A DNA stretch of 64,000 nt from Taxawa tesnikishii (nom. ined.) (Eukaryota; Ascomycota; Dothideomycetes; Dothideales), in contig JAPDRO010000011.1 in NCBI GenBank assembly GCA_030247885.1, positions 806,001 to 870,000 of the forward strand, given 5' to 3'. The notes under the pieces were generated by a model. That model saw only the letters and a list, made by a program, of their open reading frames with translations, was not told where the DNA came from and did no database searches. Position 1 is the first letter of the stretch. Each line of letters opens with the position of its first letter. This document shows, piece after piece, positions 1 to 11,506 of this stretch. Made by a program: the position numbers and the translations under genes.

Positions 1-1475
1 CGCAGGCTCAACCCGATCTCTCACGCTCTTTCCCTTACACTCCGTTCATCGAACACCACACTCAGTACACTTCTAACGGCTCCGTCCAGCATCGCCGACG
101 ACTTCTCACCCAACCCGTCTCCTTGCTCAAGATGCCTGTATAGAAGCAAAGGTGAGCATCCCTTCGACAAACACGTCAGCCGGATGCATCAGGGGAGTCG
201 GAAGACGACCACAAATGCGAGCATCATCAGACAAGGTTCGCTTCGAGTGAGAAGATCCAGAACTACATTCATCAGATGTCCAGACACATCCCAAAACTAC
301 ATTCGTCAGATGTCCAGACATATGGGCGCGCTACCCTTGCCGCACAGATGTTTGTTGCAAGGCAACAACAGCGCCATAGCAGTGTCATGTCTATCTTGAA
401 CCTGGAGACGATTCCTAGCTTGCCGCCCTCCTGTGTTCGAGGGACGTTTGATATCTGAGGGGATGGTGTTCTGCTGCACGGCTCGCGAGCATAGTCAGGG
501 CCAACATTTGTGTGGCAGACGATATTGCTCCACGGTTCCAGGCACACGCGAGCTACACATATCTGCAGCGCCTCATGATCGCACCTTGGTTTGCGCGATC
601 ACAACGAGTATAAACAGTCGTGGGGCGCGCGGAAAAGCATCAACAGAGGCGCTGGTGGACGATAGGGGAGAAAGGTGTTGGGCAGGGTTCTCGGGATTTC
701 AAGAGGAGGAGCGGAACTTCGAACATTGAAACGGACCTCGATTTAGGCTCGGGTGCTCCCGAGCGAGTGGACTCCGAGCACCGTTCCTCAGTCAAAGAGA
801 ATCGGACAGAGACAAGTGAAACGTGAGCATTTGAGTATATTGCCATGTCCTCTCCGTGAGTACCGCGTAGGATGGAGCACTTTACCACTGAGGAGGTTGT
901 GGAAAGAGAATGGCGTACTGAACATCCGTGTCGGCCAAGTGCCCTTGTCGCGCTAATCATTTAAGTATCTGAGGCGCGTTTGCAAACCGTCATTCGCGCG
1001 GCTCTGCACTCCAGGTGGCTCCCATTCCACCACCAGAGCACCCCCATCATGGCTAGTCCCGCGAAGCTTTGCTTCGTGATCACCTCCTCTCCGGAGACAT
1101 TCTTTTCACCTTCGCCAACTCACATTCACCCTCTACTCACCTTGACAACAACCACCACCATCTCCAATGAGCATCTAACGGCCGTCCTCACCCTCCCGCG
1201 TTGTCACCTCGACCCTGGATAGCTACCTCTTTCCCGCATCCTCCCACCCATTGCGCCCAGCCTCGCACCTCGCACGACACACCACATCGAGCGCGAGATA
1301 CCTACGCGACCATCGACGCGAACATCGACGTGACCAAGAAAAGTATCATTAGTCCATACGACAAACCGGCTCTGGCTGTATATACATAGAAAATTGCCGG
1401 TTGCAGAGGCTAGAGGGTCTCGCCTCACCGCTCGACCTCTGAAGAAGCTAGGAGGCTCTCTGGCCAACAGGAAGG
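1..1475. other. No recognisable gene upstream of Itc1
   Basis: Only short overlapping open frames without any protein family resemblance are visible on either strand. The stretch holds a two-copy 34-bp direct repeat near 261-328 (listed separately). From about 980 to 1470 it is rich in C, T and A, as expected for a fungal promoter and 5' leader of the Itc1 gene. I cannot assign anything else. Confidence 0.5.
261..328. repeat. Two-copy 34-bp imperfect direct repeat
   Basis: The unit begins aactacattc(a/g)tcagatgtc and recurs with a period of 34 bases (starts at 261 and 295). The copies differ at a few positions. No function is apparent; it lies in the gene-free left end. Confidence 0.7.
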
Positions 1476-2607
1476 ATGGTACGCGTTTCGACCGTCAACA
1501 ACGTCTCTGGTACCTTGAGTGCTGAACGAGTGCAGGTCCTCTACAAGCGGAAACCGGTGCCGCCAGCAGCTACGCCAGAGAACATTCCCAACAATGCAGA
1601 GGTAGCTGGGACCCTTAAGGTAAAGCAAGAGACAGGAGGCTGATACGGTTGTCGCAGGTGTGGGTAATGCCAAAAACCAACGAGGTCTTTAAGGATTACG
1701 AGAGCTATCTCCAGCGGTGAGTCCGACTGCAGACGTATCCCGCTAGAGTCATACTGATATCTGCAGATACGACTTCCTCAGTCAGGTTCGCGCCGTTCTC
1801 CTCCGTGATCAAGTTGTTACTCACTAGGACTGCAGAAAAAGTTCGTCGACGCCGTCAACGGCAAGTCTGGTCTGACCTACTTTGCGGCTCTCGCTTCAGA
1901 GGTAGGCCCGCCTTGAACAGACACGCCCGACGACCCATTAACATATCCTAGAACAACAGCTCCAGTGACGTTGAAAAGACGTTTCCAGATGCTTTGAGGG
2001 ATCCCATCCTGCGCAAGGTACAGTTCTCCGAGATCTCTCGGATCGACGAATTAGGTACGTTTCATGTTTACATGTATTCCGACCGACTTGCTAACTAGTC
2101 CAAGTCAACTACGTCTTCGAGGTGTGTAGTCGTTGTACGCTCAAGCCGGCGTTTCTAACAAGGCATAGGAGTTTCGCAATGATTTCTTCCCCGGTGAGGA
2201 GGTGCTCGTCATGCTGGAAGAGGGCGAACAATACAAGGGCATCATCCGGGAGAAGGCAAAGTTCCCAGAACTCAAGAACAATGACGGCACCTTACAGCGT
2301 GCCGCTTTCTCGCGCTACTTTGTGCGTATCATCGACCAACCGGGCGACGAGGCTCTGCTGGACGACAAGCATCTCAAGCGTGAGCGTAGAACGTTTACGA
2401 AGCAGAACTTGCGGGCCTTCCTCAAGAACTCTCTGCAGCGGGAATCATGGGCCGGCGCACCATGGCTGGTGAAGGAGAAACTTGCCGTGCAGTACCGTCT
2501 TCCTATGGATATTCCGGTACATCTCCAGCAAGGTGGCAGAGCAGCATTAGTACGACCATGCCTTCCATCGGTCGTGTGGTGAGACTTACTGACTGGCTCG
2601 ACAGCAA

Positions 2608-2646
<39 letters not shown>

Positions 2647-5037
2647 TTAACAAACCAAAAGCACTTCAACACCAAGAACGGGCGCAGAGGCAAGAATCTG
2701 ACCCTGCAAGATTTCCAGGGTGGTGGTCCGGTCGGCCCTGCACACCAGGTCATTCCAAATCACCCAATGCCCCCTCTTTCGCAATTTCTGATCGGCCAGC
2801 AGCACTCCAATGTCGCGTTGTATGCCAACAACATCTCGAATTTTGCCAAGAATTACTCGCACGCGTCCACACCGCAATCCGCCACCGGCAGAATGGATCC
2901 ACCAAAAGCGCCGCCTGCCCCCGTCAAATACCCAATCGAAGATCTGGACATTGCGCCGAAACGCAACGGCATCACGCGTCCCAGGTTAAAGTTCTTGGCT
3001 GAGTCTGGCGATGTTACCCCGGAGAACTCGAGGGGAAATCGGTGGGACCTTTGTTAGAGGTTTGGAATACTCTGAACGTTCAGTCTGAGGTGCTGATACT
3101 GGACTCGTTTACCTTGGATGACTTCGTCGATGCGTTGAAATTCTCCTCTGAAGACATTACATGCGAGTTACTAGAGGAAGTCCATTGTGCAATTCTGAAA
3201 CAGCTTGTGGATGAGGAAGGCAAGATCCAAGTCTCTTTGCCAGAGATGGTTGAAGAGGAGGAAGAAGAGGAAGAAGATGAGGACCCGGATGAAAGCACGC
3301 CAGCCACTCCTGTCCTGGAAGCACCGGCGCACTCGACCAGAAGCAGACTCAGCCACGTTGACCCCAGCGTGAAGTACGAACGACCGAAGAGCGACACACC
3401 ATCAGAGCACAAACAAAGACCTCACAGGGCGCCGGAGATGCTTGCAGAGTATGGCTGGGTCGATCGATTGAAGGCTCGTGAATTCGGCAACGGCGGTTGG
3501 CAGACTGTTCTGGTCGGACTGCTATACCAATACTCTCTGAACCCAAGGCAAAAGCAAGCTTGTGACAGAATTCTGGCAAAGCTCGCACCGTTGGACGAGG
3601 AACCGACGCAGGAAACCGCCCGACAGCGGTACACCAAGCTGGATGTGAACCTCCGGATCTCGGCGTTGCAGATCATCACCATGTTGTTCCTGAGCACCAA
3701 GGCTTTGCGCAACTACCTGGAAACCAGCAGTGAAGACATGACTGAAATGCGCAAGATCAAGCTTGATCACCAGCGGGAGAAGAAGGCTTGGTAAGTCTTG
3801 AGCAGAATCCTTTTCTGATCATGCTGCAGGAAACGCTTACACTCTCTGCAGCCACGAGGAGTTGCACAAGCTTGATCTGCAGAAAAAGATGATGCTGCCA
3901 GACAATATGCCAGAGTCACCGAAACAGGAGAACGCCGATTCTATGGAATTAACAAAGGACGATGTCGACACGACACTTCAGACAAACGGCAGTGCGAGCT
4001 CTGACCTGGAAGACGAGGAACCGACCAACGGCAGGTCTCTGCGTCGCGGTACAGATCGGGCGAACGAGCGCAAGCGTAAACGCGACGAGGAAGCGGCCCG
4101 TAAGGAGAAGGAGGCCAAGGAGAGAGCGGAGGCAGCCAAGGCGTCCAGCAAGCAATCGAAGGAATTCAGGAAGGTGTGCAAGGAGATCGAGGCTTTGATG
4201 GACAAGATCAAGATGTGCGAGGAGAAGATCGCAGAGTGCGACGCCGACCTCCGCGAGGCCAACGTTCAGCGGACGAGGGTGTTGGGACGTGACCGATTCT
4301 GGAATCGCTACTACTGGTTCGAGCGCAACGGCATGCCCTTCGGCGGAGTACCGGACGCGAGCACGGCCGAGTACGGATATGCGAACGCGCGCATCTGGGT
4401 CCAGGGTCCGGATCAAATGGAGCGCAAGGGCTTCATTGAATTAGAAAAGCCGGAGCAGGACGAATACTACGCAGTCCACAGGCTCACCGTGCCTGAACGG
4501 AAGAGTATGGAGGAAGGCATCACGAGTGTATACAGCGCGGAGCAGTGGGGCTACTACGACGACCCGGACGCGATCGACACACTGATCGGTTGGCTCGACG
4601 AACGTGGCAGGCGCGAGAAGGATTTGCGCAAGGAACTGCAGGCCTGGCGTGATCCCATTGTCACTCAAATGAAGAAGCTGCGCGAACACCTGGACGAAGG
4701 AGCCAAGAAAGAGGGAACACCCGATGAGCCCGTTACCAGGGTGTCGACACGCCACAAGACGTATGTCGATCTCGAAGCGACGGGTCAGCGATGCCTGAAG
4801 TGGAAGAACTCATCCATGGTCCAGCAATTTGGCCACATTCACTCGGAGCAGCCGAAACCGAAGAAGAAGGCCGCCGAGAGGAAAGAGGCGAAGGGTGTTG
4901 CCAAAGTCGTGGCGAGCAAGCCGACGACGAGGCAAGGAACAAGGTACGGAAAAAGTAGAAGGGTTCTTGTCTGGTATCTTGCACAAGCCAGCGAGAGCAT
5001 TGCCTCTGATGGCGGGGAAGCGGAGCTGGCGTTGTAA
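1476..5037 (+). CDS. ITC1: ISWI chromatin-remodelling complex subunit Itc1 (WAC/DDT/WHIM)
   Basis: Nuclear accessory subunit of an ISWI (Isw2-type) nucleosome-sliding complex. Exons: 1476-1478, 1536-1601, 1658-1716, 1767-1785, 1836-1901, 1952-2054, 2105-2121, 2169-2516, 2605-3790, 3852-5037, about 1,017 aa. The first exon is only the ATG; splicing then gives the family N-terminus MVLYKRKPV and a WAC domain (about residues 1-110). A CAG tract encodes polyglutamine at about residue 230. The DDT domain follows (VGPLLEVWNTLNV, genomic 3042-3250), then an acidic stretch, WHIM1 (YGWVDRLKAREFGNGGW) and the WSD/WHIM2 motif (RFWNRYYWFERNGMP, near 4290). Frame 1 changes to frame 3 just before the DDT domain; one extra C in the CCCC at 3017-3020 restores it. 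The 2517-2604 intron borders and the last 30 residues are less certain. Confidence 0.88.
2611..2637 (+). repeat. (CAG)9 microsatellite in Itc1
   Basis: Nine CAG units flanked by CAA codons sit at the start of the ninth exon of Itc1 and encode a polyglutamine tract. The neighbouring acceptor (acag at 2601-2604) lies directly upstream. Confidence 0.85.
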
Positions 5038-5421
5038 AACTGGTTTGGCTATTACTCTGCTTGCATGGCATAGCGATGATGGAGTTTGGGTGCAAGAAAA
5101 CACGAGCATGACAGGCACTTCGGCGATGCGGGTGGGGATAGGGTATGGCGTCCGGCTGTGAGAGCTGCAGCATACGTACGACAATGTACGATACTGGAGG
5201 CTCGAAACGCCTCTGTAGACCAGACAAGATTTTTTGCTTCTCTTATATCCAACTGTCTACTGCTACACTGTGCTGAGTCAGCATTTTCACATGGGAATTC
5301 GCGACGTCACTGCCGGTTTCACATCCACTGACTTCTGCGTCGACAACAGTAGCGTGCTGGCACGCCTCTTGGTAACAACCATACCATGACATGATACGCC
5401 AAACAGCCAACGCGAACGGGC
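5038..5421. other. Intergenic, Itc1 3' side and promoter of next gene
   Basis: Between two genes on the same strand. I see no conserved reading frame, repeat or RNA gene; it presumably holds the Itc1 3' UTR and the promoter of the RS-rich gene. Confidence 0.5.
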
Positions 5422-6833
5422 ATGGTCAGTTTCGACGACAGCATCGCCGCCGTGCGTGCAGCAACGCAAGCGCACGACCGCGTGGCACAATCCCACGAAG
5501 CAACCGCGGCGCAGCACGCCGAAATCCTGCGACGACACGAAGAGAGCATGAGAGAGCATGAGAGGAACATGATCGACCATCGTAGGGCGGTGCGCGAGCG
5601 GCGTCAGGACCGGGAGCGAGGGCGTCGCCATCACCGCCGTGCAGCTGGGGAAGAGGAGAGGAGAGAAACGAACATGCGCTTCCGCTTCAAGGAGAAGGAC
5701 GGTGCTGAGAAGCGGACAGACGGCGACCGGGATAGGAGGAGAAGACACAGGGGCGGGAGTGCCGAAGAGGATTTGGAGCGGGAAGAGCGCCGGCGCAGGA
5801 AGAAGCACCGGCATCATCACAGAAGCAGAAGTCGTAGTAGGCACAAAAGCAGAAGTCGTAGTGGGACTCGAGAGGGTGTGGACCTCGACCGCTTCACCGC
5901 GCACCCTCTCCCTCGTCAGCCCTCTCCGCCGCCTTGTCTCGACCCCAGCGGCTCCGCCTCCGCTTCTCCATACCCGCAGCCAGCGTCAGACGATCGCGGC
6001 TTCACCGCCACGAACGACGATGCTTTCCGCGCCTCCCTCTTCGACGCCATCGCTGACGATGAGGGCGCCGCCTACTGGGAAGGCGTCTACAGCCAACCGA
6101 TTCACATCTACACGCGCCCGACTGTGGTGACAGAATCCGGCGAAACCAGGGAGATGGACGATGAGCAATACGTCGATTACGTGAAACGGAAGATGTGGGA
6201 ACGCAAGAACCCGCATCTAGTGAGGGAGCGCGAGGAACGGGAGCGCAGAGAGCAGGAGAGGCTGGAGCAGGAGCAGGAGGCGAGAGGGCGGGGTAGGGAA
6301 AGGGGACGACGGAGGAGGGAGGAGATGAGGGAGGAGGCTTGGGAAGAGGACGGCTGGGAGGGAGAGACGTTCAGGGAACGGGAGAGTGGTGGGAGGGCAA
6401 AGGGTGCGTTCATGGCTGATGTCGATGAGGCGCTGCGACGTGGCTCGGCACGGAAGGCGGCGAAGGCGTGGACGCAGGCGTGGGCCTCATATCAAGGGAA
6501 GTGGAAGGAATTGAAGGATTCCACGTCGAATCGGGCGACTCCTCTCACTGGCAGAGCGCTGGCCACTGCGGTTCCCTGGCCTGTCTTGAAGAGCGACACC
6601 ACGCCCGTCAATGCCGCAAACATTGAAGAGTTCTACCTGAATGCGCCGCTGGGGAGGGCGAGACGAGGTTAGGAATGCTGAAGGCTGAGAGGGTCAGGTG
6701 GCATCCTGACAAGATCCAGCATCGCTTTGGGGGCGAGAATGTGGACAAGGAGACGTTGAAACTGGTCACCAGTGTGTTCCAGACGGTTGATGAGCTGGTG
6801 GCAACGGAGAGGAGGAGGAGCGGGAAGGATTGA
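5422..6833 (+). CDS. NFKBIL1-like protein with RS-rich middle and C-terminal HPD motif
   Basis: A single-exon protein of about 470 aa. The N-terminal 100 residues are a charged, probably coiled segment. Residues 100-150 are Arg/Ser/His-rich with RS dipeptides, as in splicing-associated proteins. The middle has a conserved block (YWEGVYSQPIHIYTRP), then a long Glu/Arg-rich helix. The C-terminus reads ERVRWHPDKIQHRFGG followed by a VTSVFQTVDEL motif, which resembles the end of fungal proteins annotated as NF-kappa-B inhibitor-like 1. That C-terminus lies in another frame: one extra G in GGGG at 6651-6654 joins YLNAPLG to EGETRLGMLKAERV and makes the length divisible by three. The family name is my recognition of the C-terminus; the function in fungi is not settled. 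Confidence 0.68.
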
Positions 6834-7566
6834 GGCAAGCTGCTTGCGATACAATGCTCCATCAGCGGATTCAGTTGAGAGTTGTCATGTCCGTACTTGA
6901 AGCCCAGCTTTGCAATGTTCCTACGAGCATGGAATCTCACAATATGAGAAACCGAATTCCAGTACCCTTTTCGACCGAGTCCGACGGCTTTTCTTCCCTT
7001 GGAAACCCCATTTGGCGTTTTTGTTTGATCTGCTGAAGCAGCTGGACAGTAAGGTCTTAGGTTGTTGCTGTACAATTCGTGTAATTGAATGTTGTTACCG
7101 CTTCCTGACAATCAAGACAGTGAGAAGTTTGGAGTTGTAATGGTAGGTGGGAATGGGATGTACCTAACGTGTATTGGCTGATCCGATTTGTTCGTTCGAT
7201 GGAAACACGTCCTTCCCACAGATATTGTGAGCATCTTTGTGTTCGAGAATCGTGATGTTGGGTAGTGCTGGCTCTTGCGCCATGTAGGCTCTGAGACAGC
7301 GTTTGCCACTGAACAACTCGTTTCCTGCACACCAGTGGATAAGCTCGCCATTGTTTTTCTTCGCCATTGTTGCAAGCTCCAGAAAGCTCGAGGTTGTTTT
7401 CACCTTTTGTGTTTTTCTTTGTCTGTGTTGATACGGGCGTTGGCGTTTACTTCACCTGCGGAAGATCTTACCGTTGATGAAGTGCATCTTTTCCATCGAG
7501 AAATAACACATTCGTTCCTTCCTCCACACGCGCTCCATATAACACCCCTATCTTGCTTCTTGCACA
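6834..7566. other. Intergenic region, nothing recognised
   Basis: Short frames on both strands (for example 6910-7140 and 7112-7403) have no family features and no supporting splice context. A weak TATA-like cgctccatataacacc lies about 25-40 bases before the chromodomain gene start. Confidence 0.45.
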
Positions 7567-8064
7567 ATGCCGGCTGATCCACGCAACCCAGGGAATATCA
7601 GCGATGGAGTTCGACTAGTACGTCCTCGCGCCAAGGGGCACGTCGCTCGTCGAGTCGTCACTCACCGTGGTCCCGTCCATGACCGCACCTACCTCGTCGA
7701 GTGGGAGGGCTACGACCGCAGGGGCAAGCGCCTTGTACCCAGCTGGGTAGAGCCAACGTACCTTGATGCCGGGGTGCTTCTCGCATACTGGGACAACAAT
7801 GAAGTTCCCGGAGCCACGAAGTGCGCATGCGGAGGCTGCCAAGCTGATCGTATGAGTGCTACGCTGAAGTACTGTTGCTGGAAGCAGCCTGATGACTGGG
7901 CGGCTGACGAGAACGGTACGGTGCATTACATTGAGCATTCAGACTGGTTCTGCGCGGATTGCTTGCCAGAGAAATCAGGAACGGACGACGGGCCGGGATG
8001 GAAGCTGAACCACGCACACGGTCATGCAAAGAGTTTCGGGTCCCGACCGACTGCGGTGGTCTAA
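7567..8064 (+). CDS. Small chromodomain protein with a Cys/His-rich C-terminal half
   Basis: An intact 165-aa single exon starting at cacaATGCCG. Residues about 25-80 read as a chromodomain: a strand-forming VARRVV block, then TYLVEWEGYDRRGKR, and the closing helix WVEPTYLDAGVLLAYW. Residues about 85-140 contain KCACGGC, a CC pair, HYIEH and WFCADC, a spacing that could bind one or two zinc ions. I do not know a named family with this pairing. The known role of chromodomains is binding methylated histone tails, or, in Ty3/gypsy elements, targeting integrase. No integrase or reverse transcriptase lies nearby, so a host chromatin reader is the likelier guess, but a domesticated fragment cannot be excluded. 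Confidence 0.6.
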   Translation: MPADPRNPGNISDGVRLVRPRAKGHVARRVVTHRGPVHDRTYLVEWEGYDRRGKRLVPSWVEPTYLDAGVLLAYWDNNEVPGATKCACGGCQADRMSATLKYCCWKQPDDWAADENGTVHYIEHSDWFCADCLPEKSGTDDGPGWKLNHAHGHAKSFGSRPTAVV

Positions 8065-9021
8065 CTGTTGATCAGGGACTGATGATGTACAAGTGCCGGG
8101 AAACAGACGGCAGGCAACACACACCGGACGTCGATAACCAAGGTCTGAAGCAGTCCTCCTGGCTTTGCGATTTGATACTAGATTTGATACTGTCGATGCA
8201 AGTCTAGCATCGGATGGATTCGGTTTCCTCTCGCAAACATCTGTGGCAGTTGGTCTTGACGACACAGCAATACTCGCGATGCGTGGAGCGAGACCTGCTT
8301 CCTGCAGGTCACAAGAATACTGACCCAAAGCCCAAAACAGTTTGCGAGCGGCATCATGAGATAGTTTTGATGGTAGTACGAGAGCCTGGGTGGGTAGGTT
8401 GATGTCGAAACGGAGAAAGGTTGCAGAAGATACCGTAAGGCCAATAACGATGCCAAGCGACCAAAGGGTTACTCGTTCGGGCAACACGCCCGGTTCGATG
8501 TTTTTCCATTCCGATCGTATAGTATCTACGTTCTGCTCACGTTCCTCCAATGTTTCCTCGTCTTGCTATCAAAAACACTATCCTCTGCATCCTACCGAAT
8601 GCAGTATCTCTTTCAACAAAGGTGCTGAACAAAGGACTGAAGCTTTCACTCCTTGAGTATAGACGCCCGAGGATTTGAAGAACAAGCTCGGTATGCGGGG
8701 TCTGGTATACGTCTCCCCTGGCGGGGAATCGCTGCTGAGCTCCTGGTGAAGATGTCAGCGGCGGCTTCGTACGCGTTCCACGACAGTTCGTCAAGGATTG
8801 CAGGGACAGGCAGCTTCCATGAATCCGACTGCAATCCGCAGATCCCCCACCCGATACAAAACTCAGTCTGGTGAGCAGCGTAGGAGAGGGAAGCTCACAG
8901 GAACCACTTGGAGATCCGGGTATATAAGTAAGCTGTTCGAGTATGATGTAAATCGGTAGGATAATAAGGGAAGGTGATCAAACTCCTACATCTATTGAAT
9001 CATCTCGTACATACTATCCAC
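8065..9021. other. Intergenic region with a possible minus-strand fragment
   Basis: On the minus strand, about 8565-8180 encodes a frame opening after a tttttgatag acceptor-like site and continuing DEETLEEREQNVDTIRSEW and a hydrophobic segment (RVTLWSLGIVIGLTVSSATF). I could not find a convincing upstream exon or start, so I do not call a gene. The right end carries a TATA box for the next gene. Confidence 0.35.
8921..8928 (+). promoter_or_regulatory. TATA box upstream of the SCP2/hydrolase gene
   Basis: TATATAAG occurs in the context ccgggtatataagtaagc, about 100 bases before the chosen ATG at 9022. It is a good match to the TATA consensus and correctly oriented. Confidence 0.5.
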
Positions 9022-10725
9022 ATGTTCCTCTCGGCTGCCAGAACGAGGAAGGATTCGGATCACTCTGCCCACGCTTGGGCCGACTTACCTGCCACCCTTT
9101 CTACTACACTATCCAAAGCAAATGAAGCTGCTCAGGATGATGGCCAGCTCAAAGCCTTTACCACTTCCAACGCAATTACCGGTCCCGCCACCTTCGGCAT
9201 CAAAGCTGCCGGTGCTGACAACGCCATCTTGGTTACTGTATCCAATGGCAAGGCTGAAATCCGATCTGGAAGCCCCAATGAAGCCCTGTTCACGTTGTCG
9301 GCGCTGCCAGAACAGTGGGAAGAGTTCTTCAAACAGACACCTGTAGCGCCATACCAGTCGTACTGGGGTATGCGGCGCATGTCTCGCCACGCCTCTGCCC
9401 ACACACCATGACACGAAGCTGACCGGGCCGGCAGGTATGTTCGGCATGAACATCAAGCAAGAGGGAATTGAAGTCCTGGGCGACAAGGCCGAATTCGCTC
9501 ACTGGACCCACGTCTGGCGCCGTGTTCTGGAGCTGCTGCATGATGCACATTCCGGACCGACGCCGGAGGACACCGAACCTGAAAGAGATGAAGATGCAAT
9601 CACAGGCAAGTACGTTTACCTAAAGGACATTCCGACGTGGAACAAGTGCAAGGTTTTCTACGAGACGGCTGGCAATGGCCCGGTGCCGATCGTCTTCCTG
9701 CACACGGCAGGCAGCGATAGCCGCCAGTACCACGGTGTCCTGAATGATGAAAGGATGCTGGACAAATGCACCATGTACGCACTGGATCTGCCAGCACACG
9801 GTCGAAGCTTTCCATATGAGGGCTACTGGTAAGCCATCCAGCGCCTTCCCTCCTGTTGAGCGTCTGCTGATGGAGGTTTCCGAACGCAGGCCCGGGAAGC
9901 ACACCAACAATGAGTGAGTACTTGGGTACCCCTTGCATGATCTCTGCTCACATTGTGCAGAGATGCATATGTAGGCTGCATCGCCGCCTTCGTGAAGAAG
10001 CTCGGCCTGCAGAAGCCTATCATCTGCGGTGCGAGTATGGCAGGACAAGTCTGTTTAGCCGTAGCTGTCAGAGCGAAGGAAGTCGGCGCTGGAGGAACCA
10101 TTCCACTGCAAGGATGCGATTACCTGACCATGGAACGGGACTGGAATGATCGCAGCCCTTATACCAACCAGGCCCTCTACGCGCCCGAATGGATTTACGG
10201 CGTGAGCCCCGCAAATCAACATCCTTAGTAGTACCTGACATAGCTGCAGATGATGAGCCCTACTGCTCCCTTGAAGAACAGACAACTCATCTGGCACTTG
10301 TATTCCGCACAAGCCTATGGCATCTTCCATGGTGATCTCGGTAAACATCCAACCAATCCCCCACCCACGCAACCTTTTGCCCGCCACGAGTCCCATCAGC
10401 TGACCATCCCGCAGACTTCTACTTCGGCGGCTGGGACGGGCGTTCGCGCATGAAGGATATCAACACCAAAGAATGTCCCGTGTACATGCTGACCGGCGAG
10501 TACGATTGGAGCAACACTCCAGCCATGAGCCAAGCGACCTGTGACAAGATCGCTGGAGGCAAACATCAAGCGATGAAGGGGCTCGGTCACTTCCCGGCGA
10601 CCGAGAATCCGAAGGTCTTTGTGGGATATCGTATGTTCAACCATCAATCGACGATTGGGGTATGAGATTGACCTATGTTAGTGCTTGACGCTATCGACCA
10701 CATTGTCAGTACCAGAGAGTATTAA
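9022..10725 (+). CDS. SCP2-like / alpha-beta hydrolase fusion protein
   Basis: Seven exons (9022-9367, 9435-9828, 9890-9913, 9961-10201, 10250-10340, 10415-10630, 10682-10725) give an intact 451-aa frame. Residues about 20-150 resemble a sterol-carrier-protein-2 fold (ITGPATFGIKAAGADNAILV and the following helix-rich part). The rest is an alpha/beta hydrolase: VFLHTAGSDSRQY around the oxyanion hole, ALDLPAHGRS, the nucleophile elbow CGASMAGQ, an acid residue in LTGEYDWS and the histidine in KGLGHFPATE, so the Ser-Asp-His triad looks complete. The substrate is unknown; an ester, or a lipid held by the SCP2-like part, is an inference. The C-terminal exon is short and inferred from a GT-AG pair that yields LLDAIDHIVSTREY. 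Confidence 0.8.
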
Positions 10726-11506
10726 GCTTATAAGCGGGTTCGTACGGGGTTGTTCTTGGCCGAACTCACTGCTTCTGATGTGAGGCTGCCAAGGCATGCT
10801 CGCAAATGGCATAAACCGCAGAGAATAAGATTGAAACGAGACTGCAATGTATCAGCCAGGCAACATCCGTACTTATGGAACATGTAATCTACGCCAGCCT
10901 TCTACGCCCTTCTATAATGGCACTGGTGCTCATCTGTATCCGCGGAGAGAAGTGAATACACAATTGACAAACTGTGAATAGGATATTGTACACCTAGTCC
11001 CCACTGTAGCGGTAGCTCACACAACGATGACATGTTGTTGCCACGAATCAGAGTTGTGTCCACGCAAGGCCGCAGGTGGTTGGGCAACTACATCTCTTCG
11101 GCCGTTGGAGGGATTGACCTATATATCGAGCAGTATAGGAAGACTAACGTCAAGATGAAGGCTAACGTCAAGATAAACACTACGTACGAGGGGTTTGTGC
11201 TATCGTGGTTGCATTGCGATAGCCATAACCCGGCTGCACGAGAGCGCGAGTCTGGTCGCACGACATATGGGCAAGAAAGATTGGCGGTCAAGAAGAACCG
11301 TCCACATTAGCCTTGTTGTAAAAAACCATCGATGCTGCCGTGCTCCCACACGCATTGTGCCATGGCCACACGAGCAACGCCCTCAACACCCAACAAATCT
11401 CCGCTAACCCCTACAACCCGCGCCGTACTAACACCTGCTCAACGCCTGACCCCTTATGCGAAAACCCCAGCTGATCATCGACCACGACTGGTCTGGTTGC
11501 AAACGC
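10726..11506. other. Convergent intergenic region, nothing recognised
   Basis: Lies between the 3' ends of the hydrolase and the HAD/RNA-repair gene. It contains a short near-duplication (gaagactaacgtcaagat followed by aaggctaacgtcaagat near 11140-11175). Frames within it have no coding signature. Confidence 0.5.

Noticed and set aside
7567-7900. Retrotransposon interpretation of the chromodomain frame
   Set aside because: No integrase, reverse transcriptase, LTR or target-site duplication was found within several kilobases.
8490-8515. tRNA-like box B string cccggttcgatg
   Set aside because: No matching box A, acceptor stem or cloverleaf could be built around it.
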